Positions 41,885-50,826 of a stretch of DNA of 64,000 bases are shown here, one piece after another. Within the stretch, counting starts at the first letter, position 1. The number at the start of each line of letters is the position of its first letter. Under the pieces are notes generated by a model. The model saw only the letters and a list, made by a program, of their open reading frames with translations. It had not been told where the DNA came from and did not search any database. The position numbers were made by a program, and so were the translations under genes. This DNA is from Actinacidiphila yanglinensis (GTDB lineage: Bacteria; Actinomycetota; Actinomycetes; Streptomycetales; Streptomycetaceae): assembly GCF_900107965.1 (NCBI RefSeq), contig NZ_FNVU01000008.1:248001-312000 (forward strand), read 5' to 3'.

Positions 41885-43270
41885 ATGATCGACACGGGAC
41901 CGTTGGACGTGATCAGCGCGGGGCTGGCCGAGGTGCACCGCCTGTTGCTGCCGCTGACGGACGGGGAGGTCGCCTCGTACATCCCGAAGCTCGCGCTGGC
42001 CGATCCGCAGGACTTCGGGCTGGCGCTGGTCAGCATGGACGGCCACCGGTACCAGGCGGGGCGCTCGGCGGTGCGGTTCTCGATCCAGTCGGTGTCCAAG
42101 CCGTTCGTGTACGCGCTGGCGCTGGCGGAGCTGGGGCTGGACGAGATGCACCGCTGGGTGGGCAACGAGCCGAGCGGGGACGCGTTCAACGCGATCAGCC
42201 TGGAGCGCGGCACCGGGCGCCCCGCCAATCCGATGATCAACGCGGGGGCGATCGCGACCACCAACCTGGTACCCGCGGGCAGCCCCGAGGAGCGGTTCGC
42301 GCGGGTGCTGGACGGGCTGGGCGCGTTCGCCGGGCGCCGGCTGGACGTCGACGAGGAGGTGTACCTCTCGGAGTCGGCGAGCGGTGACCGCAACCGGGCG
42401 CTGGCCTACCTGATGCACGCCGCCGGCTCGTTGCGCACCGAGCCCCGCGCGGCGGTGGAGACCTACTTCCGGCAGTGCGCGGTGCGGGTCGACACCGTGG
42501 ACCTGGCGGTGATGGCCGCGACGCTCGCGACCGGCGGCGTCAACCCGGTGACCGGCCGCCGCGTGGTGCCCGAGCCGGTCGCGGTGCAGGTGCTCGCGGT
42601 GATGGCGACCTGCGGGATGTACGACGCGGCCGGCGACTGGCTGGTGCGGGTCGGGCTGCCGGCCAAGAGCGGCGTGTCGGGCGGGCTCACCGCGGCGAGC
42701 CCGGGACGGTTCGGTCTCGCCTGCTACAGCCCGCCCCTGGACCCCACCGGCAGCCCGGTGCGGGCGGTGGCCGCGCTGCGCGAGATGTCCGGGCGGTTCG
42801 GCATGCACCTGATGCACGCGCCCGCGCCGGGCCCCGACACCGTCACCGCCTGCACGACGGCCGGGCAGCAGCCCTCGGGCGCCGCCCGCCCGCCCCGGGA
42901 ACGGGAGCTGCTGGCGCGGGAGGGATCGCGTGTCGCGGTGGTGGCCGCGCGCGGCGAGCTGGACTTCACGGCGGTGGAGCGGGTGCTGTACGCGCTGGCG
43001 TCGGTGGCACCGGACCGGCCGGGGTGGCTGGTGCTGGACCTGGCCGAGGTCCTGACGGTGCGGCCGCCGGCCCGGGCGATGCTGGAGGCGGCGCTGGCCC
43101 GGGTCACCGCGGCCGGGCACCGGGTGTGCGTGGTGCCCGGCGGACAGGCGCACGGCCATGGCGGCCTGGCGGCGGGCGCGGAGGTACGCGGGACCCGGGC
43201 ACTGGCAGTGGCGTGGGCCGAGGACGAGCTGCTCGGCGAGTCCGCTGGGCTGCGGAAGTCGACTGATTGA
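41885..43270 (+). CDS. glsA: Glutaminase with C-terminal STAS domain
   Basis: This 461-residue protein has a serine-dependent glutaminase domain (about 1-310) converting glutamine to glutamate and ammonia. The catalytic S-x-x-K is in FSIQSVSKPF, with Asn-rich ERGTGRPANPMINAGAIAT and KSGVSGGL near the active site. The last about 110 residues form a STAS/anti-sigma-antagonist-like fold (VAVVAARGELDFTAVERVLY). Such glutaminase-STAS fusions occur in several bacteria. ATG at 41885 has only a weak site. It is divergent from the DUF4129 operon. Confidence 0.9.
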   Translation: MIDTGPLDVISAGLAEVHRLLLPLTDGEVASYIPKLALADPQDFGLALVSMDGHRYQAGRSAVRFSIQSVSKPFVYALALAELGLDEMHRWVGNEPSGDAFNAISLERGTGRPANPMINAGAIATTNLVPAGSPEERFARVLDGLGAFAGRRLDVDEEVYLSESASGDRNRALAYLMHAAGSLRTEPRAAVETYFRQCAVRVDTVDLAVMAATLATGGVNPVTGRRVVPEPVAVQVLAVMATCGMYDAAGDWLVRVGLPAKSGVSGGLTAASPGRFGLACYSPPLDPTGSPVRAVAALREMSGRFGMHLMHAPAPGPDTVTACTTAGQQPSGAARPPRERELLAREGSRVAVVAARGELDFTAVERVLYALASVAPDRPGWLVLDLAEVLTVRPPARAMLEAALARVTAAGHRVCVVPGGQAHGHGGLAAGAEVRGTRALAVAWAEDELLGESAGLRKSTD

Positions 43271-43465
43271 TATATCCAGGAAGGGACAGTCCAGGAAGAG
43301 AGAGCAAGACGGGAAGACACCGGGAGACGGACGGTTCGGGCCGCACCCGCGGCCGGAACGGGTTCCGGCGCCCCCCGCCCGTCGTGTCCGCCGCTCCGGC
43401 CCCGCGCCCAGCGCGCGCGACCCGCCGCCGCGAGCGTCTTCGCAAGCCGCCGGAAAGGTGTGCCC

Positions 43466-44572
43466 ATGCCCTCCATGCACCAGCCGCTGACCCCTGCCGC
43501 GCTCGCCGAGCTGCGCCGCCCCCGCAAGTACCCCGCGGTGTCGGTGCTGCTGCCCACCCACCGGCGCCAGCCGGACAACGCGCAGGACGGCGTGCGGCTG
43601 CGCAACCTCCTGGAGGAGGCCAAGAACGCGGTGCACAGCGACCCCGAGGTCTCCCGGGCGGACCGCATCGACGTGATCGGGCAGCTCGACCTGGCGCTCG
43701 CCGAGGTCGACCTGGTGTACGCCGAGGACGGCCTGGCGATCTTCGCCGCGCCCGGCGAACACCACGTGTGGTCGCTGGAGCGGTCCGTGCCGGAGCGGGT
43801 GCTGCTGGCGCAGACGTTCCTGACCCGCAACCTGGTGGCGGCGTACGCGGCGAACCAGCCGTTCTGGGTCCTGGCGCTGTCGGCCGACGCGGCGACGCTG
43901 TGGAGCGGCGGGCGCCAGCAGACCCCGCAGCAGGAGCAGGGGCACTTCCCGGTGCGGCGGCCGCCGGTGGACTTCGACCCGGAGCGCGAGGAGCAGATCG
44001 GCGACACCCCCAGCACCTTCAACGACGAGGACACCCGCACCTTCCTGCGGGAGGTCACCGACGCGGTGACGGCCGTGCAGGCGGCCGATCCGCGGCCGAT
44101 GTACCTGGTGGCAGAGCCGGAGGCGATCAGCGCGCTGGACGAGGTCGGGCCGGTGGCCCGGGACGCGGTGGCGCACATCGGCCACGGCGGCCTCGCCCAG
44201 GGTCCCGGCGAGGCGCTGGCCCGGGCGGTCGAGGACGCCGACCGGCAGCGGGACGAGCGGGCGGTGGCGGCGGTGCTGGACGACCTGGACCGCGCCCGCG
44301 GCAGCCGGACGTTCGCGGGCGGCGTCGACGAGGTGTGGCAGTCGGTCACCGAGGGCCGCGCGTCGCTGGTGGCGATCGAGGACGGCTACCGCACCACGGT
44401 CAGGGACGACGGCGAGCACCTGGTGCCCGCGGACTCCGGCGAGCGGGGCGCCCGGGACGACATCGTGGACGAGATCGCCGAGCAGGCGCTGGACACCGGG
44501 GCCCGGGTACGGTTCGTGCCGGACGGGGATCTGGCGGACTCCGGTCACATCGCCGCAGTGCTGCGCTACTGA
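43466..44572 (+). CDS. BaeRF-type (release-factor-fold) protein
   Basis: This 368-residue soluble protein opens with LRRPRKYPAVSVLLPTHRR and ends with ARVRFVPDGDLADSGHIAAVLRY, typical of bacterial archaeo-eukaryotic release-factor (baeRF3) proteins of unknown role. The C-terminal part has the ribosomal L7Ae-like fold in characterised relatives. ATG at 43466 follows GGAAAGG by seven bases; a GTG two codons earlier is less well placed. The 195-base gap upstream holds a small GCCGGAA-TTCCGGC hairpin (43352-43369) and nothing else I can support. Confidence 0.78.
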   Translation: MPSMHQPLTPAALAELRRPRKYPAVSVLLPTHRRQPDNAQDGVRLRNLLEEAKNAVHSDPEVSRADRIDVIGQLDLALAEVDLVYAEDGLAIFAAPGEHHVWSLERSVPERVLLAQTFLTRNLVAAYAANQPFWVLALSADAATLWSGGRQQTPQQEQGHFPVRRPPVDFDPEREEQIGDTPSTFNDEDTRTFLREVTDAVTAVQAADPRPMYLVAEPEAISALDEVGPVARDAVAHIGHGGLAQGPGEALARAVEDADRQRDERAVAAVLDDLDRARGSRTFAGGVDEVWQSVTEGRASLVAIEDGYRTTVRDDGEHLVPADSGERGARDDIVDEIAEQALDTGARVRFVPDGDLADSGHIAAVLRY

Positions 44573-44622
44573 CGCGGCACTCCCGAGGATGATGTGACCT
44601 GCCCCACATTCCCCTGCTGCGA

Positions 44623-44649
44623 TGTCACACCCGGCGGGCGCGGGACCTC
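44623..44649 (+). promoter_or_regulatory. Putative ECF41 autoregulated promoter
   Basis: TGTCACA (44623-44629), the -35 described for ECF41 sigma factors, is followed after 16 bases by CCTC (44646-44649), one mismatch from the -10 CGTC. It lies 32 bases upstream of the ECF41-type sigma gene start, fitting the autoregulation usual in this group. Confidence 0.6.
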
Positions 44650-44680
44650 TCCGGGGAAACGCACCACGGGAGGCTCCATC

Positions 44681-45922
44681 GTGTCCGACACCCCGCAGCG
44701 GCGACCCGCGCCCGCAGGCGAGCCCAGCACGCAGTTCGGCGCGGCACCCGCCGCCGAGGGTTCGCCCGTCCCGGCCGAGGACACGGCGAAGTCGATCGCC
44801 GGATTCGGCGCCGAGGGCACGGCCGGCGCGACCGCCGGGTTGGGCACGACGGAGCTCGGCGCCGCGCTCACCGCCCGGGGCGCGGCCGAGGCCACCGCCG
44901 AGCAAGGCTCCGCGCTCACCGGCGAGGTCCCGGCCGGGCCCGTGGCCGAGGCCACCGCCGGCCGGGCCGGCGACCGGGCCACGCAGGCGTTCGTCGGCCT
45001 GCGCGAGCTGCTCTTCTCGGTGGTCTACAACATGCTCGGCAGCGTCTCCGACACCGAGGACGTGCTCCAGGAGACCTGGCTCGCCTGGACCCGCCGCACG
45101 GACCGGGCCGACGGGGCGGAGATCGACAATCCGCGCGCCTACCTGGTGCGGATCGCGGTCAACCAGGCGCTGGCGCGGCAGGCCGGCATCAACCGGCGTC
45201 GCGAGACGTACGTCGGCTCCTGGCTGCCGGAGCCGCTGGTCACGCAGACCCCGCCGGCACGGGAGTCCGACGCAGCCGCGCGGGCGGCCGACGCCGCGGA
45301 GACGGCGCTGCGCAACGAGTCGGTGTCGATGGCGCTGCTGGTCGTCCTGGAGACGCTCACCCCTCTGGAGCGGGCGGTGTTCGTGCTGCACGAGGTCTTC
45401 GGCTACGCCCACACCGAGATCGCCGCCATCCTCGACCGCAGCCCCGCCGCGGTCCGCCAGCTCGGCCACCGCGCCCGCGAGCACGTCCACGCCCGGCGCC
45501 CCCGCTACCAGGCCGACCCGCGCCTGCAGCAGCAGATCACCGAGCGGTTCGTCGCGGCCGCGCTCGGCGGGGACCTCGCCGCGCTGATGGAACTGCTCGC
45601 ACCGGAGGTCACGATGTGGAGCGACGGCGGCGGCAAGGCCCGCTCCGCGCTGCGCCCGGTCGAGGGACGCGACAACGTCGCGCGGATGCTCACCGGTTAC
45701 GCCGGCAAACAGCTGCCCGCGGCCCTGGACATCCGCTACCGCTACGTCAACGGCGACCCGTCGGCCGTCGTCTTCTCCGGCGACTCGCCCTACGCCGTGA
45801 TGGTCATGGACCTCGACCCGGACAGCGACCAGGTCACCGACATCTTCCTGGTCACCAACCCCGACAAGCTCGCCCGGGTGCGGCTGGAGGACGGCGACGA
45901 CGACCCCTCCCGCCCGGCGTAG
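44681..45922 (+). CDS. ECF41-group RNA polymerase sigma factor
   Basis: This 413-residue extracytoplasmic-function sigma factor has region 2 LLFSVVYNMLGSVSDTEDVLQ, region 4 LTPLERAVFVLHEVFGYAHTEIAAIL, and a fused SnoaL-like C-terminal domain. The ECF41 landmarks are all present: WLPEP in the linker, WSDGGGK, and NPDKLARV at the end. In ECF41 the C-terminal domain takes the place of an anti-sigma factor. The N terminus has an unusual about 95-residue Ala/Gly/Glu/Thr-rich extension. The GTG at 44681 is fixed by GGGAGG seven bases before it, so the extension is probably translated. Confidence 0.92.
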   Translation: MSDTPQRRPAPAGEPSTQFGAAPAAEGSPVPAEDTAKSIAGFGAEGTAGATAGLGTTELGAALTARGAAEATAEQGSALTGEVPAGPVAEATAGRAGDRATQAFVGLRELLFSVVYNMLGSVSDTEDVLQETWLAWTRRTDRADGAEIDNPRAYLVRIAVNQALARQAGINRRRETYVGSWLPEPLVTQTPPARESDAAARAADAAETALRNESVSMALLVVLETLTPLERAVFVLHEVFGYAHTEIAAILDRSPAAVRQLGHRAREHVHARRPRYQADPRLQQQITERFVAAALGGDLAALMELLAPEVTMWSDGGGKARSALRPVEGRDNVARMLTGYAGKQLPAALDIRYRYVNGDPSAVVFSGDSPYAVMVMDLDPDSDQVTDIFLVTNPDKLARVRLEDGDDDPSRPA

Positions 45923-46033
45923 CCCGGCGGGCGCCCGGCCGCGACGGACGGGGGCGGCGGGACGGGAGTGCCAACTGCCGCCCCGCACCGATACGATGGG
46001 CCTCCGGTCGGGGCGGGGCGGTGGAATCGCGGC

Positions 46034-46486
46034 ATGATCAACGGGGTCGGGAACGGGGACGGGGTGGCGCCGGATACGGGGACGGCGACTCTCGCGGAGA
46101 AGATCGACGCGCTCTTCCGCGTGGTGCGCCGGCCGGACCGCGAGGTGTACACCCACGAGGAGGTGGCACGCGCCTGCCGCGACGCGACCGGGGAGAGCTT
46201 CTCGACCACCTACCTGTGGCAGTTGCGCACCGGGCGGCGGACCAACCCGACCAAGCGCCACCTGGAAGCGCTCGCGCAGTTCTTCCAGATCCCGGTGGCG
46301 TACTTCTTCGACGACGAGCAGGGCGCGCGGATCGCCGCCGAGCTGGAACTGCTCGGCGCCCTGCGGGACGCGGGGGTGCGCAGCGTCGCGCTGCGAGCGG
46401 TGAACCTGTCGCCGGAGGGCATGGGCACCATCAGCGACATGATCGACCTGATCGCCAAGAGGGAGGCCGATAGGAACTCCCCTTAG
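46034..46486 (+). CDS. XRE-type helix-turn-helix regulator
   Basis: This 150-residue regulator has an HTH near residues 30-90 (EEVARACRDATGESFSTTYL, then WQLRTGRRTNPTKRHLEALA) followed by FFQIPVAYFFDD. It resembles the XRE regulators that precede ImmA/IrrE-like and MAB_1171c-like genes in streptomycetes. ATG at 46034 is used. It is the first gene of a three-gene cassette and probably controls it. Confidence 0.85.
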   Translation: MINGVGNGDGVAPDTGTATLAEKIDALFRVVRRPDREVYTHEEVARACRDATGESFSTTYLWQLRTGRRTNPTKRHLEALAQFFQIPVAYFFDDEQGARIAAELELLGALRDAGVRSVALRAVNLSPEGMGTISDMIDLIAKREADRNSP

Positions 46487-46555
46487 GGCGGTGGGTTCCT
46501 GAGATCCGGTGCTCGGGACGAGTCGTCGGACACCGGCTCCGACGGGGGTGAGGAC

Positions 46556-47110
46556 GTGAGGGCGCAACCGGCGCACAGCGCGCTGTGGGAGAAGTACCGG
46601 CAGGTCATGGGCGACACCTCCCTGCCGAGGCCGTTCGACGAGGTGGCCCTGGTCGCCCGGCTGGCCGAGCGGCGCGGGCGGCCGATCGAGCTGATCCCGG
46701 TAGACACCCGCCCGAACCTGCCCTGCGGGCTGCTGATGGTCACCGACCACGCGGACTGCATCGTCTATGCCACGGACACCACGGTGCTGCACCAGCGGCA
46801 CATCCTGCTGCACGAAGCGGCCCACCTCGTGTGCGGGCACGACCGGGCGGCGCGCGGCCCGGTTCCGGGCGGGCCCGGCCCGGCCGGCACCGACGCGCTG
46901 CTCAGCCACCTCCCCGACGCCCTGGTCCGAAGGGTGCTGGGCCGCACCGTCTACACCGAACCGCAGGAGCACGAGGCGGAGTTACTGGCGTCGCTGATCT
47001 GCTCGCGCGCGGCGCGGGAGGCGGCCGCGCCTCAGCTCGCGGAGGGCCAGCAGCGGCGGCTGGGCTCGATGTTCGGCGCGCTCGCCGCATGGGGCCGGGC
47101 GCGTGGTTGA
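46556..47110 (+). CDS. ImmA/IrrE-like zinc metallopeptidase-type protein
   Basis: This 184-residue protein has the zinc-peptidase motif HEAAHLVCGH (HExxH followed by GH), preceded by TDHADCIVYATDTTVLHQRH, as in ImmA/IrrE proteins that cleave or control XRE repressors. It probably acts on the HTH protein encoded 69 bases upstream. GTG follows a GGGGGTGAGGAC site. It overlaps the downstream membrane-protein gene by eight bases, supporting one functional cassette. Confidence 0.82.
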   Translation: MRAQPAHSALWEKYRQVMGDTSLPRPFDEVALVARLAERRGRPIELIPVDTRPNLPCGLLMVTDHADCIVYATDTTVLHQRHILLHEAAHLVCGHDRAARGPVPGGPGPAGTDALLSHLPDALVRRVLGRTVYTEPQEHEAELLASLICSRAAREAAAPQLAEGQQRRLGSMFGALAAWGRARG

Positions 47111-48389
47111 CGGCGGGACCTACGGCGCGGGCGCGCTGCTCATCGCGTTCTCCTGCTACCGGATGCTGCTCCACCGGCATCACGAGACCGATCCCGCGAC
47201 CCGCCACATCGACCGGTTCGCGCTGTCCATCGGCGCGGCTCTGCTCGTGCTGGCCCCGGCCACGGTGACCGCGCTGGACCGGTTCGGACCGGTGCCGCAG
47301 ATCGGGGTACTGCTGGGCGCGGAGCTGAAGGTGACCGGCCTGACCTCGCTGGCGCTGATCGCACGAGCGCTGGGCGAACCCGGGCACGGCACCGAGCGGC
47401 GGCTGACCTGGCAGGCGCTGGGCACCGCCCTGCTGCTGGCCGCGCTGTTCGTGCCCGCCGGCCTGCACGACCGGGGCGGCACCGGCTTCGTGGCCGGCAC
47501 CCCGGGCCGCTGGCTGCTGGCCGGCTACGACGTGCTGTTCGTGGCGTACGCGCTGCGCTGCCTGCTGCTGTTCACAACGCTGCTCGGCCGGCACGCCCGG
47601 CGGATGCCGCGCAGCTCGCTGCGGACCGGGCTGGTGCTGATGAAGGCGAGCGGCGCGGTCGGGGCGGTGTGGGCGCTGCTGCTGCTCGCGGACGCCGCGC
47701 AGGTGCTGCGGTCCGGGCGTCAGGACACCGCCGAGGACGTCCCCGCGGCCGTGCTCGCACTGACCTGCGCGCTGCTCGCGGTCGTCGGGGCGACCGCCAC
47801 GTCGTGGGGACGGCTGCTGACCGCGCCGCTGCGGCTGGTGCGGGCCGCGCGCGCGTACCGGGCGCTGGAACCGCTGTGGTCGGCGCTGTACGAGGCGCAC
47901 CCGGCCATCGCGCTGCTCCCGTCGCGGCCGAGCCGCTTCCGGCCGGGCCGGCCGGCGCTGCGGCAGACGCAGTTCGCGCTGTACCGGCGGGTGATCGAGA
48001 TCCACGACGGCCGGCTGTCCCTGCGGCCGTACTTCCCGGCCGACGTGCCCGCGTGGCTGGCCGCGCGGACCGCGGCGGGGACCGGCGCGGTGGCGGGCCT
48101 GCCGCAGGGCGGCGGGATGTCGGACGTGGTGGTGGAGGCGGCGGCACTGACGGCGGCCGTGGAGGCGCGCCGCGCGGGTGCCGAACCACCGGCGCGCCGC
48201 CCTCCGTCCACGGCCCCGGCCCTGCCGCGCAGCGGCACGATCGACGAGGACGTGGCCTGGCTGATGCAGGTCGCGGAGGCGTTCCGGGCGCTGGCGCCGC
48301 CGGACATGAAGGAGCCCCGGCCGGGACGGGGGGACCAGGCCGGGGCAGTCACGGGGGCGGGCACGTCACGCACCCTGCCACCACGTTAG
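47103..48389 (+). CDS. MAB_1171c-type membrane protein (DUF6545-like)
   Basis: This 428-residue protein has about seven hydrophobic segments in the first 240 residues (IAFSCYRMLL, ALSIGAALLVLAPATV and others), then a soluble domain with RAYRALEPLWSALYEAHPAI and LYRRVIEIHDGRLSLRPYF. It matches the MAB_1171c family of putative transporters of unknown function, a regular companion of XRE/ImmA pairs in streptomycetes. It ends eight bases from the convergent SRPBCC gene. Confidence 0.82.
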   Translation: MVDGGTYGAGALLIAFSCYRMLLHRHHETDPATRHIDRFALSIGAALLVLAPATVTALDRFGPVPQIGVLLGAELKVTGLTSLALIARALGEPGHGTERRLTWQALGTALLLAALFVPAGLHDRGGTGFVAGTPGRWLLAGYDVLFVAYALRCLLLFTTLLGRHARRMPRSSLRTGLVLMKASGAVGAVWALLLLADAAQVLRSGRQDTAEDVPAAVLALTCALLAVVGATATSWGRLLTAPLRLVRAARAYRALEPLWSALYEAHPAIALLPSRPSRFRPGRPALRQTQFALYRRVIEIHDGRLSLRPYFPADVPAWLAARTAAGTGAVAGLPQGGGMSDVVVEAAALTAAVEARRAGAEPPARRPPSTAPALPRSGTIDEDVAWLMQVAEAFRALAPPDMKEPRPGRGDQAGAVTGAGTSRTLPPR

Positions 48390-48397
48390 TTTAACAC

Positions 48398-49048
48398 TCA
48401 ATGAGCATAGTCGAATCCGTGCGGGGTCGCGGAGGTCCGCATGGGGGTGGCGGCGGGCACCGACGGGACGTTCTCGGGCGCGCCGGCGGGAGCGGCGTCG
48501 GTTCCGGGGACCGGGCCGGCGCCCGGACCGCCCGCACCCGCGTTCGCTCCCGCCCCCACGCTCGGGACGACCTCGGACGACGCCGCCGGCAACGCCTCGC
48601 CGGTCGTACGGCCCTCACCCAGCAGGTCGCGGAACTTCAGGCTGTCGGCCGGCAGATCACGGCGCCAGGCCATCGCCACCAGCGGCGCGAGGAGCAGCAG
48701 CGCCGCACTGAGCGAACTGGTCACCGACAGCCGCACCAGGGTGCCGTCGGCGTGCGGCAGCAACTCGAACGCGTACAGCGGGACCTGCGTGCCCAGCGGG
48801 CACCACATCCGCTGGCCGCGGAACGCTATCCGGCGGCCGGGCTCGTAGTCCGCGCAGACCAGGTGGTACGGCCGCCGCCGCCCGGGATACCGGTAGCGAT
48901 ACACCGCGTTTCCCCCCGGCCGTACGTAGGCCGACTCCACCGACGCCACCCCGGAGCTCCACAGGGCGAGGTTGCGGGCATCGGCGAGAAAGTCGAAGAC
49001 CTCCGTCGGCGTACGCCGCACGAACACGTTCGTGGACACGCAAGGCAT
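48398..49048 (-). CDS. SRPBCC (polyketide cyclase/dehydrase-like) protein
   Basis: This 216-residue protein has an SRPBCC ligand-binding fold in the first about 140 residues (VSTNVFVRRTPTEVFDFLAD at the start, ALWSSGVASVE in strand 2). It then has a hydrophobic LSAALLLLAPLVAMAWRRDL and a 70-residue Ala/Gly/Pro-rich tail. It may bind a hydrophobic ligand. ATG at 49048 is set by GGGGAGG six bases upstream. The tail nearly reaches the end of the convergent gene. Confidence 0.75.
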   Translation of the reverse strand: MPCVSTNVFVRRTPTEVFDFLADARNLALWSSGVASVESAYVRPGGNAVYRYRYPGRRRPYHLVCADYEPGRRIAFRGQRMWCPLGTQVPLYAFELLPHADGTLVRLSVTSSLSAALLLLAPLVAMAWRRDLPADSLKFRDLLGEGRTTGEALPAASSEVVPSVGAGANAGAGGPGAGPVPGTDAAPAGAPENVPSVPAATPMRTSATPHGFDYAH

Positions 49049-49259
49049 CGCAAACCTCCCCGGTAGCGGCGTGGGCACCGCCGAGCGCGGGCACGGGCCG
49101 TTGGTCGACCGGTGCACCGGACGGGCGATCACCTGCTTCACTCCTCTTCACCAGCGTGCCCCGCAAATGCGCCCATGTCGTGGCAATAGGACCAATCGGG
49201 TGAGAACGCTGCGTGCACGGGGGTGATCCACCGGTGCTCGCGGCCGATAGCCTGACCTG

Positions 49260-49724
49260 GTGGAAGAGCAGAAGCTACCGGCACGTTTCGAACGTGGCAC
49301 CGACGGACCGAAAGTGATCGTCGCCGGGCTCGACGGCTCGGACTCCTCCTGGCGTGCCGCGGCGTACGCCGGTGGTCTGGCCCGACGCCAGCACGCCCTG
49401 CTCGCACTGGTCTACGTACAGCCGTACATCGCCGGTGGCGCCGCGCTCGGCGTGCCGGTGTCGGAGGCGGACACCGGGATCGCGGATCTGCTGCTCGCGG
49501 AGATCCGCAAGTCGGTGGCGCGGGTGCAGGGCACCTTCACCGTGCGGTGGGAGTTCCACACCTTCCGCGGCGACCCCTACAACGGGCTGGCGATGGCGGC
49601 CGACCAACTCACCGCCGACGCGGTGGTGGTGGGCGCCTCGGAGCGGGCCGGCCACCGCCTGGTGGGCTCGGTCGCGGTGCGGCTGGTCAAGACCGGGCGA
49701 TGGCCCGTCACGGTGGTGCCGTAG
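49260..49724 (+). CDS. Universal stress protein
   Basis: This 154-residue UspA-fold protein begins its domain with VIVAGLDGSDSSWRAAAYA. It ends with the ATP-binding pattern VVVGASERAGHRLVGSVAVR, the G-x2-G-x9-G(S) motif of ATP-binding Usps, here partly degenerate. A TAGCCT -10 (49248-49253) ends six bases before the GTG, so the message is probably leaderless. The 211-base gap to the divergent SRPBCC gene contains an AT-rich stretch around 49180-49200 that could bind a stress regulator. Confidence 0.88.
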   Translation: MEEQKLPARFERGTDGPKVIVAGLDGSDSSWRAAAYAGGLARRQHALLALVYVQPYIAGGAALGVPVSEADTGIADLLLAEIRKSVARVQGTFTVRWEFHTFRGDPYNGLAMAADQLTADAVVVGASERAGHRLVGSVAVRLVKTGRWPVTVVP

Positions 49725-49805
49725 CCCCGGCCGCGCGGGCACGCGACCGGGACCCGCAACCGGACGGGATGCGGGATCACCGGCCGGATGCCCCTGACGG
49801 GCGGG

Positions 49806-50426
49806 TCAGCGCGCGGTCGGCGCGGGCGCGTACTTGTAGCCGACCCGGCGCACGGTCACGATGCTGCCGCGGTGCTCCGCGCCCAGTTTCCGGCGCAGCC
49901 GGGCGATGTGGACGTCGACGGTGCGGCCGTCCCCGACGTGGCCGTACCCCCACACGGTGGTGACGAGCTGGTCCCGGGAGTGCACCCGGTGCGGGTGCGC
50001 GACCAGGTGGGCCAGCAGCTCGAACTCCAGGTAGGTCAGGTCCAGCGGGCGGCCCTCGACGTCGGCGGTACGGCGCTCGGCGTCTATCCGCACCGGCGTG
50101 GCGGGCCCGGGTGGCACGGCCGGCCCCTGCTCGGCGACCGGCGGGCCGGCCGGACCGGGGTCGAGCGCGTACGGATCGGCGAGCGTACGGGCCGGCTCGG
50201 CCCCGACCCGGTCGGCCGGGACCAGGACCAGGTAGCCGACCATCGGGGCGCCGCCGGCCACCGCGGGCAGCACGTGTCCGGGAGCCGGCAGCCAAGTGGC
50301 GCCCGGCGGCAGGAAGTCGGGGGCAGGTGGAACCTCGTCGGGCCGTACGGCGCGCAGCCGCTGCCGGGCGGCGGGAGCGGCGGTCACGGCGGCGGGAGCG
50401 GAGGGGATGGAGGAGACGTTCGACAT
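49806..50426 (-). CDS. OmpR/PhoB-type winged-helix regulator without receiver
   Basis: This 206-residue protein has an unstructured Ala/Pro-rich N-terminal half and a C-terminal trans_reg_C domain: LDLTYLEFELLAHLVAHPHR, SRDQLVTTVWGY, and GRTVDVHIARLRRKLG leading to RRVGYKYAP. There is no receiver domain, so activation is not by phosphorylation. ATG is preceded by GAAAGAG at some distance. The target is unknown; its neighbours are a stress protein and small ORFs. Confidence 0.87.
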   Translation of the reverse strand: MSNVSSIPSAPAAVTAAPAARQRLRAVRPDEVPPAPDFLPPGATWLPAPGHVLPAVAGGAPMVGYLVLVPADRVGAEPARTLADPYALDPGPAGPPVAEQGPAVPPGPATPVRIDAERRTADVEGRPLDLTYLEFELLAHLVAHPHRVHSRDQLVTTVWGYGHVGDGRTVDVHIARLRRKLGAEHRGSIVTVRRVGYKYAPAPTAR

Positions 50427-50534
50427 GGGTTCGGCTCTTTCGCGCGAGGGGTCGGGAGGACTCCGTATGCGCGGGACCGGAAACCGGCTGGTGGGTGGGC
50501 GGCAGGCGGCGAGGGAGCCGGATGCGGCGCGAGG

Positions 50535-50663
50535 TCAGCGGGAGAAGCGGTTCCGCGCGGGGATCGCGCGGCAACACCAGCGGTCGAAGTGGTGCTCCTG
50601 CCGGGACGGCCAGAAGGGCTCGAGGTCGTCGCGACCTGTCCCGGTGTCAGCAGTCCTGGCCAT
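50535..50663 (-). CDS. Small ORF, 42 residues, Trp/Cys-rich
   Basis: ATG at 50663 with a G-run just upstream opens a 42-codon frame ending in LEPFWPSRQEHHFDRWCCRA then IPARNRFSR. The unusual Trp/Phe/His/Cys content is not what random GC-rich frames give, and the piece reads like a conserved small protein, but I cannot name a family. It lies 109 bases upstream of the winged-helix regulator gene on the same strand. Confidence 0.4.
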   Translation of the reverse strand: MARTADTGTGRDDLEPFWPSRQEHHFDRWCCRAIPARNRFSR

Positions 50664-50826
50664 GCCCCCCATTGAACCAGACCCCGGGGCCCAGGTGTGA
50701 GGGTCCGGGCAGGCCCTGACGTGTCCGCCGTCACGTCGCGCGCGGCGCGCCCCGCCACGCCCACCCCTGCGGGCGGTGGCCGCGACGCCCGGGGCTACGC
50801 TGGAGCGTCGAGTCGAAGGAGTCGCC

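Noticed and set aside
40691..46972. A 2093-codon minus-strand open frame
   Set aside because: Only its last 340 codons encode a recognisable DUF4129 protein; the rest is a shadow antisense to glutaminase, baeRF, sigma and XRE genes.
49170..49215. DosR/DevR-type box before the universal stress gene
   Set aside because: The AT-rich AGGACCAATCGG resembles only half of the known dyad and no matching second half is present.
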